A stretch of 64,000 bases of DNA from Ga0077555 sp041397775 (GTDB taxonomy: Bacteria > Pseudomonadota > Alphaproteobacteria > Rhizobiales > Hyphomicrobiaceae), in the NCBI GenBank assembly GCA_041397775.1, contig JAWKWB010000012.1:77634-141633 (forward strand), in the 5' to 3' direction. The translations under genes and the position numbers were made by a program. Positions 1-7,977 of this stretch are shown piece after piece. The notes beneath the pieces are model-generated. The model saw only the letters and a list, made by a program, of their open reading frames with translations, was not told where the DNA came from and did no database searches. Within the stretch, counting starts at the first letter, position 1. The number at the start of each line of letters is the position of its first letter.

Positions 1-1155
1 ATGACGCAGATGCTCGGATACCAGCCGCCGCCGACGCCCGGGCGCAAGCTCGCAGGCGTCAATTGGATGGTGATCGCGCTCGTCGCGCTCATCGCCGCAT
101 TCGGCGTGGCGTCGCTCTATTCCGTGGCGCGCGGATCGTTCTCGCCGTTCGCCGAACGTCACGCGCTGCGCGCCATGCTGGGAATTGCCGTCATTCTGGG
201 CATGGCGATGGTGCCGTTGCGCTTCTGGCTGGCGCTCGCCTATCCCTCCTATTTCGTGCTTCTGGCGGCCCTCGCACTGGTGCCGCTGGTGGGCACCGAG
301 GCGATGGGCGCGAAGCGGTGGCTGCGCTTTGCCGGTCTCAGCGTGCAACCTTCGGAGTTCATGAAGGTGGCACTCGTGCTGGCGCTCGCGCGGTACTACC
401 AGTGGCTCGATCCCGCGCGCGTGTCGCGACCGGTGTGGGTTCTGGCACCGTGCCTGATGATCGCCGCGCCGGTGATGCTCGTGTTGCAGCAGCCGGACCT
501 GGGGACGGCCGTACTTTTTGCCGCCGTCGGCGTCGCGCTGATGTTCATCGCCGGCGTAAATCCGCTCTATTTCCTCGGGACCGCGGGGGTCGGCGCTGCG
601 CTGGCACCGCTGCTGTGGGAGCGGCTGCACGCCTACCAGCAGCAGCGCATCCGCGTGTTCCTCGATCCCGAACTCGATCCGCTGGGCAGCGGCTACCATG
701 TCCTGCAATCGAAGATCGCGCTCGGCTCGGGCGGGCTCACGGGCAAGGGCTTTCTCAAAGGCACGCAGGGCCAGCTCAACTTCCTGCCGGAAAAAGAGAC
801 CGACTTCATTTTCACCATGCTGGGCGAGGAATGGGGCTACATCGGCGCGGCGGCGCTGATCTGCCTCTATGCCATGCTGATCGTCATGCTGCTCGCCATG
901 GCGATGTCGTGCCGGTCGGCATTCGCGCGACAGCTCAACGCCGGGGCGGCGCTGATCGTGTTCGTCTATGCCAGCATCAACATCTCGATGGTGATCGGCC
1001 TCGTGCCCGTGGTGGGCGTGCCGCTGCCGCTGGTCTCCTATGGCGGCACCGCGATGACCGCGATTTTCGCCGCCCTGGGGCTCGCCATGTGCGGCTACGT
1101 CAACCGCAACGAGCGTCTGCGGCGCGATGATGTCAGGGGCTTCCTGGGGACCTGA
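1..1155 (+). CDS. rodA: Rod shape-determining peptidoglycan polymerase RodA
   Basis: Multispanning SEDS-family glycosyltransferase of the inner membrane that polymerises lipid II during lateral wall growth, normally together with the class B penicillin-binding protein PBP2. The 384-residue length is typical and about ten hydrophobic segments are visible. The family motifs ETDFIF (residues 266-271, with the conserved Asp268) and PLPLVSYGGT (341-350) are intact. The ATG is the first base of the window, so the upstream partner, usually mrdA/PBP2, is out of view and the ribosome binding site cannot be checked. FtsW is the main alternative, but the short N-terminus and the motif context fit RodA better. 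Confidence 0.93.
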   Translation: MTQMLGYQPPPTPGRKLAGVNWMVIALVALIAAFGVASLYSVARGSFSPFAERHALRAMLGIAVILGMAMVPLRFWLALAYPSYFVLLAALALVPLVGTEAMGAKRWLRFAGLSVQPSEFMKVALVLALARYYQWLDPARVSRPVWVLAPCLMIAAPVMLVLQQPDLGTAVLFAAVGVALMFIAGVNPLYFLGTAGVGAALAPLLWERLHAYQQQRIRVFLDPELDPLGSGYHVLQSKIALGSGGLTGKGFLKGTQGQLNFLPEKETDFIFTMLGEEWGYIGAAALICLYAMLIVMLLAMAMSCRSAFARQLNAGAALIVFVYASINISMVIGLVPVVGVPLPLVSYGGTAMTAIFAALGLAMCGYVNRNERLRRDDVRGFLGT

Positions 1156-1255
1156 AACGGGCGATGGAAGATGCGCGGCGGACGGCACGCGCCGCCTCGT
1201 GTGGCGGGTTGGAAGTCGGCAGACGAACGAGACGGACTTTGCGGTCGGGACACGC

Positions 1256-1418
1256 GTGTGGCGGATTGGACGTCCGCTCCATTCCTGCCGCTGGCTCCGA
1301 GAGCGCACGTCCAATCATCACGCCACACTCAGGCAATGGTCTTGCTCGTGTCCCTTTTGACCGCAAAGTCCGTTCAAAGCCAGCCGACGGCTGAGACGGA
1401 CTTTGCGGTCGGGACACG
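1256..1418 (+). repeat. Interspersed intergenic repeat, copy A
   Basis: About 163 bp that recur in inverted orientation at 27577-27737. Shared blocks include GGCGGATTGGACGTCCGCTCC, a CCAATCATCACGCC block, a CCGTTCAAA block and the closing GACGGAC.TTGCGGTCGGGACAC. A 26-bp direct repeat beginning GAGACGGACTTTGCGGTCGG stands at 1229-1254 and 1393-1418 and brackets this copy. No open reading frame with coding character runs through it. It fills most of the 387-bp gap between rodA and the tRNA gene. It is probably a small non-autonomous repeat family; no transposase or target duplication was recognised. Confidence 0.7.
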
Positions 1419-1507
1419 AGTTTCGACTGTCGAACGCGCATATGAAATTGATTTGTCATTAGCCACTGGACAGGCCCGCTCTGGTAGGCTATTCACACCC
1501 CCAGATC

Positions 1508-1528
1508 GGGGCCTGGCGGCCCCCTTTT
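1508..1528 (+). terminator. Hairpin with short T run upstream of tRNA-Lys
   Basis: GGGGCC (1508-1513) pairs with GGCCCC (1518-1523) around a TGGC loop and is followed by CTTTT. It looks like a weak intrinsic terminator lying 15 bases before the tRNA. It could instead be part of the tRNA precursor leader. Confidence 0.35.
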
Positions 1529-1542
1529 GCTTGTAGTGGAAC

Positions 1543-1618
<76 letters not shown>

Positions 1619-2270
1619 AGCAAAACCGGGGTTAGGCATACCCCTCCAGCCAATCCAAGAGAGTGCGTAGAAAAGCTGCGGCGCCGGTGCGTCGCGCAGG
1701 CCGTCGCGGTTCGCAACGGACCGTGCCCCCCAGTGCCTGCCTGCACTTCACCTGACAGCACGTCGCGTTGGCTGCCGTGGCAGGCGATCTCGTGGCCCGT
1801 TCGTCATGGCTCCCGCGCGGAAGCGACGCGATGCAGGCCAGCCTCGTCGAAGCTGATCGGATGGCTGTCCCCACACGGGCGGAGAAAGATGCCCTCTCGA
1901 TAGCCTGCAAGCGTGCTGCGCTGCACACAAAACAGGCAGAGGTCGCCTGTTCTCCGCAGCCAAACTCATTCTAATATATTGAAATTACTTATATTTATTC
2001 GATTTTTTGGAGCTGGCATGCGGCTTGCTCTCCTAGAAGCCAGGTCTTTCGCATACGCAGCGCTCCAACGGCGGGGCACTGGCTGGCACCGACGCCATCA
2101 TCGCGGGCTTGCGGGCTCGCACGGTCAATGTGGTCGCGCTTCGCTGCGGGACTGCAATGGTGAGGTTACGCCATGCGCTTGAAGCACGAATCTCGGCACG
2201 TCGTTTTGCGAAATCCATCCGGAGCGCGCATCGCCCGCGCGTACGCCCCTGTCACTGCGGGCTGACAGGC
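1619..2270. other. Gene-free stretch with an AT-rich promoter-like zone
   Basis: 652 bp without a credible gene; short ORFs here have neither ribosome binding sites nor family resemblance. The notable part is 1966-2010, an AT-rich run unlike the surrounding GC-rich sequence, preceded by an inverted repeat at 1931-1951. This is the likely control region for the redox operon starting at 2271. No FNR/NnrR-type box (TTGAT-N4-ATCAA) is present. Confidence 0.4.
1931..1951. promoter_or_regulatory. Inverted repeat upstream of the redox operon
   Basis: AACAGGC (1931-1937), seven bases, then GCCTGTT (1945-1951): perfect 7-bp arms next to the AT-rich zone. It is a candidate operator for the operon that starts at 2271, but no known regulator's consensus is matched. 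Confidence 0.3.
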
Positions 2271-4283
2271 ATGAACGACAGCATCGCGATGCCTGACGGC
2301 GCGCCCGTGCCGTTCTCCGTGGATGTGCCGACGGCGCCTGTCGTGATCGTCGGCGGCGGCCCCGTTGGCATCCGTGCGGCGCAAGAATTCTGCCGCCGCG
2401 GCGTGTCCTGCATCGTCGTCAACGCCGAACGCTGGCAGCCCTACAATCGCGTGAAGCTCACGCCGCTCCTCGCGGGCGATGCCCAGCTCGGCCAGATCCT
2501 GCAGCCGCATGTCTTCCGGGGGCCAGGCAAGGTCGACCTCTTTTCGAACCAGAGCGTCGTGGATATCGACCGCGCGGCAAAGGTCGTGACCACCAGTGCC
2601 GGCCGGGCCTTCGCATACGGCAAGCTCGTGCTGGCGATGGGCTCGCGCGCCCATGTGCCGCCAATTCCCGGTCGCGATCTCGCGGGGGTCTTCACGTTCC
2701 GCAACGCGGACGACGTGGAGCGGCTCATCGCCCGCTCGTTCCGCTCGCGGATCACCGTCGTCATCGGCGGAGGGCTGTTGGGGCTCGAGGCGGCGCGCGG
2801 CATGGCGCAGCGCGGTGCGACGACGATCGTCGTCGAGCACAGCCCGCACCTCATGCCGCGACAGCTCGACGCCGAGGCCGGCAGCCTGCTCGCCGAACTC
2901 GTCGCCAGGCGCGGTGTCCAGGTCCGCGCGAGCACCTCGGTCGTCCGCATCTCCGGCTCCGACCGCGTCGAGGCGATCGAACTCGGCGACGGCAGCCGGA
3001 TCGCCTGCGATACCGTGATCATCTGCACCGGCATCCGTTCGAACATCGAGCTGGCGCGCGAGGTGGGCCTGCCGGTGGGCCGCGGCATCAAGGTTGCCGA
3101 CACGATGGCCACCAGCGATCCCGACATCTACGCCATCGGCGAGTGCGCCGAAGTGGATGGCGAGACGGTCGGGCTCGTCGGGCCGGGCTTCGAGCAGGCG
3201 ACCGTCGCCGTGGCCAACATCGCCGGCGAGGCACGATCGTATCGGTCGGCCGCGCCTTCGACGAAGCTCAAGCTCGTCGGCATCGACGTCTTCAGCATGG
3301 GCGACGTCGAGCAACTGGCACAGCGTCCCGATCTCAGCGTCATGTCCTGGCGCGATACGGAGAGCCTGACCTATCGCGCCATCGTCCTGCGAGGGTGGCG
3401 TCTTGTCGGCGCGATCAGTGTCGGCCCCTGGGCCGAGGTCAATCAGGCACAGCAGGCCATCCAGGCTCATGCGCCGATGATGCCATGGCAGCTCATTCGC
3501 TTCCGGCGCACGGGCAGGTTGTTCGGCGAAGCGGCGGCCGACGATGTGATGTCCTGGCCGCCGACCGCGACCGTGTGCAACTGCACGGGCGTGACGCGCG
3601 GGCAGATCGGTGAGGCCATTGCGCTTGGCGCCGCAAGCCCGGAGGATGTCCAGCGCGAGACCGGCGCCTCCTCCGTGTGTGGGAGTTGCAAGATCCACGT
3701 TGCCGCCCTGCTGGGTGCAGCACCGAAGCGGGAGCCTGTCCGCTGGTGGCGTCCGCTGGCCCTGTTCGGCAGCATCGCGGCCCTCCTGGCGCTGATGACG
3801 CTCGTGCTGCCGCGCTGGCCGCTGGCCGCGTCGATCTCCGCCGTCGGCCTGCCGGAGCGCCTGTGGCTCGACGGCTGGACCAAGCAGGTGAGCGGCTACA
3901 CGCTGCTGGCGCTCGCGGGCGTAGCAGCGGTTCTTTCGCTGAGGCGCCGGGCGTTGCCGCGCAAGATCGAGCCCCGCGCCGGCGATTACGCGATCTGGCG
4001 GCTCGTGCATGGCGTCATCGGTGCGGTGTCCCTGCTCGCCCTGTTCGCCCATACCGGCTTTCGTCTTGGCGAGAGGCTCAATTTCTGGCTCATGGCCGTC
4101 TTTCTCGTGACGCTCGTCAGCGGCGCGGCGATCGGCCTGGCGACAGCACTGGAGCATCGCATCGGCGCCGATGCGGCCGGAGCAGCGCGCTTGAAGGAGC
4201 GCATGTTCTGGCTGCACGTGCTGGTGCTGTGGCCGCTGCCGCTGCTGCTCGCCTTCCACGTCCTCGGTTTTTATTTCTACTGA
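2271..4283 (+). CDS. NAD(P)H-FAD oxidoreductase fused to a BFD-like [2Fe-2S] domain and a cytochrome b-like membrane domain
   Basis: A 670-residue fusion. Residues 22-340 form a NirB/rubredoxin reductase-type flavoprotein with two dinucleotide folds (VGGGPVG at 27-33, VIGGGLLG at 164-171). Residues 430-480 carry a BFD-like iron-sulphur motif, CxC (436, 438) and CxxC (470, 473). Residues 495-670 hold about five membrane helices. His580/His594 and His649/His663 are each 14 apart, as in di-haem cytochrome b. The inferred role is to pass electrons from cytoplasmic NAD(P)H through FAD and [2Fe-2S] to membrane haem and on to the exported cytochrome encoded 9 bases downstream. The start chosen is MNDSIAM; the ORF extends 54 codons further up, but that part has no coding character and the ribosome binding site is weak either way. 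Confidence 0.8.
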   Translation: MNDSIAMPDGAPVPFSVDVPTAPVVIVGGGPVGIRAAQEFCRRGVSCIVVNAERWQPYNRVKLTPLLAGDAQLGQILQPHVFRGPGKVDLFSNQSVVDIDRAAKVVTTSAGRAFAYGKLVLAMGSRAHVPPIPGRDLAGVFTFRNADDVERLIARSFRSRITVVIGGGLLGLEAARGMAQRGATTIVVEHSPHLMPRQLDAEAGSLLAELVARRGVQVRASTSVVRISGSDRVEAIELGDGSRIACDTVIICTGIRSNIELAREVGLPVGRGIKVADTMATSDPDIYAIGECAEVDGETVGLVGPGFEQATVAVANIAGEARSYRSAAPSTKLKLVGIDVFSMGDVEQLAQRPDLSVMSWRDTESLTYRAIVLRGWRLVGAISVGPWAEVNQAQQAIQAHAPMMPWQLIRFRRTGRLFGEAAADDVMSWPPTATVCNCTGVTRGQIGEAIALGAASPEDVQRETGASSVCGSCKIHVAALLGAAPKREPVRWWRPLALFGSIAALLALMTLVLPRWPLAASISAVGLPERLWLDGWTKQVSGYTLLALAGVAAVLSLRRRALPRKIEPRAGDYAIWRLVHGVIGAVSLLALFAHTGFRLGERLNFWLMAVFLVTLVSGAAIGLATALEHRIGADAAGAARLKERMFWLHVLVLWPLPLLLAFHVLGFYFY

Positions 4284-4292
4284 GGGCGCGGC

Positions 4293-5732
4293 ATGTCGAG
4301 AACGCTCACGCTCTGGACCGTCTGGCTTCTGGCCACCGCCGCCGGCGCCGTCATCCTCGCAGCCGGCATGGTCTACGGCGGTTCCGTGCGGTCGAACTTC
4401 GCACCCGGCCGCATGACATCCGGCCACCACCAGATCGAGCTGGCTTGCACGGCCTGCCATACGAGCCCGTTCAGCGGTCGCGAGGCGATGCAGAAGGCCT
4501 GTATCGGCTGTCACGGCGCGGACCTTGCCACTGCCAAGGACTCGCATCCGGCCAAGAAGTTCAATGATCCTCGCAACGCCGACCGGCTCGCGAAGCTGAA
4601 GGCCACCGAATGCGTGACCTGCCACACCGAGCACCGGCCTGAGATCACGCGCGCGACGGGCCTTACGCTGCCGGCCGATTATTGCGCCTTGTGCCACCAG
4701 GACATCGGCCGGGAGCGGCCGTCGCACGTGGGGCTCGATTCCGCGACCTGCCTCAATTCCGGCTGTCACAACTACCACGACAACCGCGCACTCTATGAAG
4801 ACTTCCTGGAGAAACATGCCCGCGAGCCGGATCTGAAATCACCCGCGGTCATGAAACTGCGGGCCACCTCTGTTCCGCCGACCGGCACGGCAAAACCAAT
4901 CACCTCGATCGCGGCAGCCGACGCGCCACCGTCCCATCGCGGCGACGCGCACGTGGGCGCGGACTGGCTGGCCAGCGCCCACGCCAAGGGGGGCGTCAAC
5001 TGCGCGGGCTGTCATGCACCGAAGGCGAAGACGCCCGAGGCGATCGCCACCGGCTGGATCGCGAAGCCCGATCATCAGGCCTGCACCAGCTGCCACGAGC
5101 AGGAGGGCCGTGGGTTCGTGCAGGGCCGGCACGGCATGCGCCTCGCCGCCGGCATGAAGGTTTCCACGCCCGATCCGACCGGGCTCGTCAAAGCGTCGAA
5201 GCTCGGCCCCATGCAGCCGTCACTCGCCCGCCTGCCGATGGCGCGCGAAGCCCATGCAGCAAACCTCACCTGCACCAGCTGCCACCAGGCACATGCCTTC
5301 GCGACCCGCGATGGGGAGGTGAAAGCCTGTCTGGGCTGTCATGCCGACGAACACTCGAAACGCTATATCGGTTCGCCGCACCACAAGGCCTGGCTCGCGG
5401 AAGTCGCGGGCAAGGCCCCCGCCGGATCGGGCGTGACGTGCGCGGGCTGCCACATGCCGCGGATCGCCCGCGAGGATCCCGACACCGGCGAGGACCGCGT
5501 CTTCGCCGACCACAACCAGAACAACACATTGCGACCGGCGTCGAAGATGATCCGGCCGGTCTGCATGAGCTGCCACGGCCTCGGCTTCGCGATCGACGCA
5601 CTCGCCGACCGACGCCTCGTGGAGAGCAATTTCGCCGGGCGCCCCTCCGCTCGCGTCGAAAGCATCACGTGGGTGATGCGGCGTCTGAAAGAGGGCGAGG
5701 GGAAATCCAACGCCAAGGACACCTCGAAGTGA
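4293..5732 (+). CDS. Membrane-anchored 11-haem c-type cytochrome
   Basis: 479 residues with an N-terminal hydrophobic segment (about 5-28) that serves as signal or anchor, placing the rest in the periplasm. Ten CxxCH motifs start at residues 52, 70, 107, 131, 237, 264, 327, 346, 383 and 424, and one CX4CH variant (CLNSGCH) lies at 153-159, so eleven haem sites are expected. Extra histidines between motifs can serve as distal ligands. It is likely the electron acceptor of the preceding membrane fusion protein. No match to NrfA, HAO, MccA or OTR active-site signatures was recognised, so a reductase activity cannot be assigned and it may be a pure electron carrier. Maturation would need a Ccm system outside the window. 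Confidence 0.85.
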   Translation: MSRTLTLWTVWLLATAAGAVILAAGMVYGGSVRSNFAPGRMTSGHHQIELACTACHTSPFSGREAMQKACIGCHGADLATAKDSHPAKKFNDPRNADRLAKLKATECVTCHTEHRPEITRATGLTLPADYCALCHQDIGRERPSHVGLDSATCLNSGCHNYHDNRALYEDFLEKHAREPDLKSPAVMKLRATSVPPTGTAKPITSIAAADAPPSHRGDAHVGADWLASAHAKGGVNCAGCHAPKAKTPEAIATGWIAKPDHQACTSCHEQEGRGFVQGRHGMRLAAGMKVSTPDPTGLVKASKLGPMQPSLARLPMAREAHAANLTCTSCHQAHAFATRDGEVKACLGCHADEHSKRYIGSPHHKAWLAEVAGKAPAGSGVTCAGCHMPRIAREDPDTGEDRVFADHNQNNTLRPASKMIRPVCMSCHGLGFAIDALADRRLVESNFAGRPSARVESITWVMRRLKEGEGKSNAKDTSK

Positions 5733-5758
5733 ACTGCAGCAAAGAACGGAGAAGCGAC

Positions 5759-6331
5759 ATGAAGCTCACGAGAACTGCGCGCATCCTCTCGGCCTCGGCA
5801 GTCGCCGCGGTGGCCTTCGGCTCGATCGCGTACGCCCAGGGCCTCGCCTACAAGGACGTCACCGACATGCTGCATGCGGTGATGGAGTCCGATCGCACCG
5901 TCTACACGCGCAAGGTCGTCAACCGCCTTGCCGTCAAGGAAAAGGTGATCAAGGCGAGCGAGCACCACGAGGACGAGAAGACGCTGCCGCTGCCGGCGCA
6001 GATGTTCCGTTTCGGCGCGGAGATGGTGGCGGGCAAGACCGACAAGTTTACCTATTCGCTGTTGTCGCTGTGGCCGGTGAACAAGCAGAACGCGCCGCGC
6101 ACGGACATCGAGAAAAAGGGCCTCGCGTTCGTCGCCGCCAATATCGGGAAGAACTACTACGGCGAGGAAACGCTCGGCGGTAAGAAGTACTTCACCGCCG
6201 TCTACGCCGATACCGCGGTCGCGCCCGCCTGCGTCAGCTGCCACAACGAGCACAAGGACAGCCCCAGGCGCGACTTCAAGCTGAAGGACGTGATGGGCGG
6301 CGTCGTCATCCGCATTCCCATGAGCAAATGA
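5759..6331 (+). CDS. Exported Tll0287-like (DUF3365) c-type haem protein
   Basis: 190 residues with a clear Sec signal peptide ending at AYA (residue 26) and one haem-attachment motif, CVSCH, at 158-162. The length, the single C-terminal CxxCH and the NYYGEET/YFTAVYAD context match the Tll0287-like family, which is used elsewhere as a haem sensor domain but occurs here as a free periplasmic protein. A ribosome binding site (CGGAGAAG) precedes the ATG, and the gene follows the 11-haem cytochrome by 26 bases. It is probably a small electron carrier or haem-based ligand sensor of the same system. The function is inferred only from family and position. Confidence 0.8.
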   Translation: MKLTRTARILSASAVAAVAFGSIAYAQGLAYKDVTDMLHAVMESDRTVYTRKVVNRLAVKEKVIKASEHHEDEKTLPLPAQMFRFGAEMVAGKTDKFTYSLLSLWPVNKQNAPRTDIEKKGLAFVAANIGKNYYGEETLGGKKYFTAVYADTAVAPACVSCHNEHKDSPRRDFKLKDVMGGVVIRIPMSK

Positions 6332-6386
6332 GCGGGGCTCGCTGCCGGCTCCGCATTCGCCATCCCTTCCCGAAGGACACGCAATC

Positions 6387-6839
6387 ATGACACCCGAACA
6401 GGTCAAGCTCGTGCAGGACAGCTTCAAACTGGTCGAGCCGATCGCCCCCCAGGCCGCCGATCTCTTCTATGGCCGCCTCTTCGAGATCGCGCCCGCGGTC
6501 CGGCCGCTCTTTCCTTCCGACATCAGCGGACAAAAGGAGAAGCTGATGAGCATGATCGGCACCGCCGTGAACAACCTGCATCAGGTCGAAAAAATCGTAC
6601 CGGCCGTGCAGGAGCTCGGGCGCCGGCACGTCGCCTACGGCGTGACCGCCGCCCACTACCAGCCCGTTGGCGAAGCGCTGATCTGGACGCTGGAGAAGGG
6701 CCTTGGAGACAAGTTCACGCCCGACGTGAAGGCGGCGTGGCTGGCGACCTACACGACGCTGGAAGGCGTCATGACGGCGGCGGCGGCCGAGGTGAAGCCG
6801 GCAGCCAGGAAGGGCTTCTTCTCCCGCCTTTTCGGTTAG
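6387..6839 (+). CDS. Single-domain bacterial haemoglobin (Vitreoscilla type)
   Basis: A 150-residue globin of the flavohaemoglobin-type single-domain class, presumably cytoplasmic since it has no signal peptide. By eye alignment with Vitreoscilla haemoglobin, His81 is the proximal (F8) haem ligand and Gln49 sits at the distal E7 position; the HV.YGV.AAHY segment is conserved. Such globins bind O2 and NO and need a separate reductase. The FAD protein at the start of this operon is a possible partner, but that is inference. AAGGA precedes the ATG. It is the last gene of the operon, 55 bases after the DUF3365 gene and followed by a perfect hairpin. Confidence 0.9.
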   Translation: MTPEQVKLVQDSFKLVEPIAPQAADLFYGRLFEIAPAVRPLFPSDISGQKEKLMSMIGTAVNNLHQVEKIVPAVQELGRRHVAYGVTAAHYQPVGEALIWTLEKGLGDKFTPDVKAAWLATYTTLEGVMTAAAAEVKPAARKGFFSRLFG

Positions 6840-6845
6840 CGTTCG

Positions 6846-6883
6846 GGCTCTGGCGACAGGACGGCCTGCGTTTCGCCAGAGCC
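6846..6883. terminator. Perfect 10-bp hairpin between convergent genes
   Basis: GGCTCTGGCG (6846-6855) pairs perfectly with CGCCAGAGCC (6874-6883) around an 18-base loop. It lies between the stop codons of the globin gene (+) and the LysR gene (-). There is no T run, so it is terminator-like or an mRNA-end stabiliser that can act for both strands. Confidence 0.5.
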
Positions 6884-6894
6884 GCAATCGAGCA

Positions 6895-7821
6895 TCAGCG
6901 CGGCGTCGCGGCGGGCGCCTCCTCGAAGTTCTGCGCGAGCGTCGCCGCGAGTTGCGCTGCAAAGCGCGTCACCGCGACGGGCAGCGCGCGCCCGCGCAGT
7001 TGGCCCAGATAGAGACTGCCCGGCTTCACATCGCGCTCGTCGATGGCGCAGCTGACATCGTCCTGATGCCGGCGCCCCGGTGACAGTCCGATCGGGATCT
7101 GAAAACTGATCGTGTGATCCTGGCGCGCATAGTGGCGCAAGAACTCGAAGCTGTCGGATTCGACGGCGGGCCGCATCCTGAGCGATGAATGCAGCAGCGC
7201 CATATCCAGGGCATGACGCACGCCGTAGAGGTGGGTGGGCAGTGCAATCGGGTAGCGCAGGCAATCGCGCAATCGCACCGTGTCGCGCCGCGCGAGCGGA
7301 TGCCTGCGGCCCATGACGGCATGGATCGGCTGCCGGATCGCCATCAGCGTCTCGAAGCTCGACATGCGCACGGGCTCGAACACCAGCGCCAGATCGGCCG
7401 TGTGATCGAGCAGCTCCTGCTCCGCCGCCTCGCGATCGCGCCTAAGGACCTGGAAGGTCACGGCGGGATGCTCGCGTCTATAGATGGCGATCTGCTCGGG
7501 CAGGAACACGGGCATCAAGGCCTGCGAGCAGGCAATCGAGATGTGTCCCCGGCGAACGCCCGAGAGATCGGCGATCTGCGATTTCACGCGCTCCATATCC
7601 GATAGCTGCGAACGCACGTGCTGGATGAGGATCTCGCCCGCCGTCGACAGCCGCACGCCGCGCGGCAGGCGCTCGAAGATGGGCACGCCGAGATCCTGTT
7701 CCATGGCGAGGATGCGGCGATTGAGTGCGGTGGAGGTGATGGACAGCGCCTCGGCGGCCTTTCGGATGGAGCCGGCCCGGACGACGGCATCGATGTAGCG
7801 CAGCGGCAGGAGGTGACGCAT
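6895..7821 (-). CDS. LysR-family transcriptional regulator
   Basis: A 308-residue LTTR with an N-terminal winged helix-turn-helix (SIRKAAEALSITSTALNRRI, followed by LE/MEQDLGVPIFER) and a periplasmic-binding-like effector domain. The start MRHLLPLRY at 7821 is chosen because GAGG stands six bases upstream and the family begins there; the ORF runs 21 codons further. It is divergent from the ABC importer and atz-like genes at 7978-17299, so it is the likely regulator of that operon, comparable in position to AtzR of the Pseudomonas atz system. It could instead act on the globin operon, which converges on it. The inducer is unknown. Confidence 0.88.
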   Translation of the reverse strand: MRHLLPLRYIDAVVRAGSIRKAAEALSITSTALNRRILAMEQDLGVPIFERLPRGVRLSTAGEILIQHVRSQLSDMERVKSQIADLSGVRRGHISIACSQALMPVFLPEQIAIYRREHPAVTFQVLRRDREAAEQELLDHTADLALVFEPVRMSSFETLMAIRQPIHAVMGRRHPLARRDTVRLRDCLRYPIALPTHLYGVRHALDMALLHSSLRMRPAVESDSFEFLRHYARQDHTISFQIPIGLSPGRRHQDDVSCAIDERDVKPGSLYLGQLRGRALPVAVTRFAAQLAATLAQNFEEAPAATPR

Positions 7822-7845
7822 GAGACCTCGACTGATGCAATTCTT

Positions 7846-7858
7846 GCAGCGGATTGGT
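7846..7858. promoter_or_regulatory. Candidate LysR-type operator (T-N11-A)
   Basis: TGCAATTCTTGCA is a perfect 5+3+5 palindrome of the T-N11-A form bound by LysR regulators. It lies 25 bases from the LysR start and 120 from the importer start. A second dyad, GGTTC-TTAT-GAACC, stands at 7892-7905. Both are in the divergent promoter region. Confidence 0.45.
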
Positions 7859-7977
7859 GCATTAGTAGCAGAAGACGGCGTCACTCGTGTCGGTTCTTAT
7901 GAACCTCATGGGGGCAGGTGGAATACCGCGGCACCCCGCATGCAGCGAAGTTCGCCACTCAGCCTACAGGGGCGCCC

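Noticed and set aside
1229..1418. CRISPR-like pair of 26-bp direct repeats
   Set aside because: Only two units 138 bp apart, with no further repeats or cas genes.
2109..2270. 54-codon upstream extension of the FAD/cytochrome b fusion
   Set aside because: Arg-rich shadow translation with no family match; the FAD domain begins properly after the internal MNDSIAM start.
2166..4817. 883-codon minus-strand ORF
   Set aside because: Antisense of two well-supported plus-strand genes; its His/Arg/Asp-rich composition is that of a GC-rich shadow.
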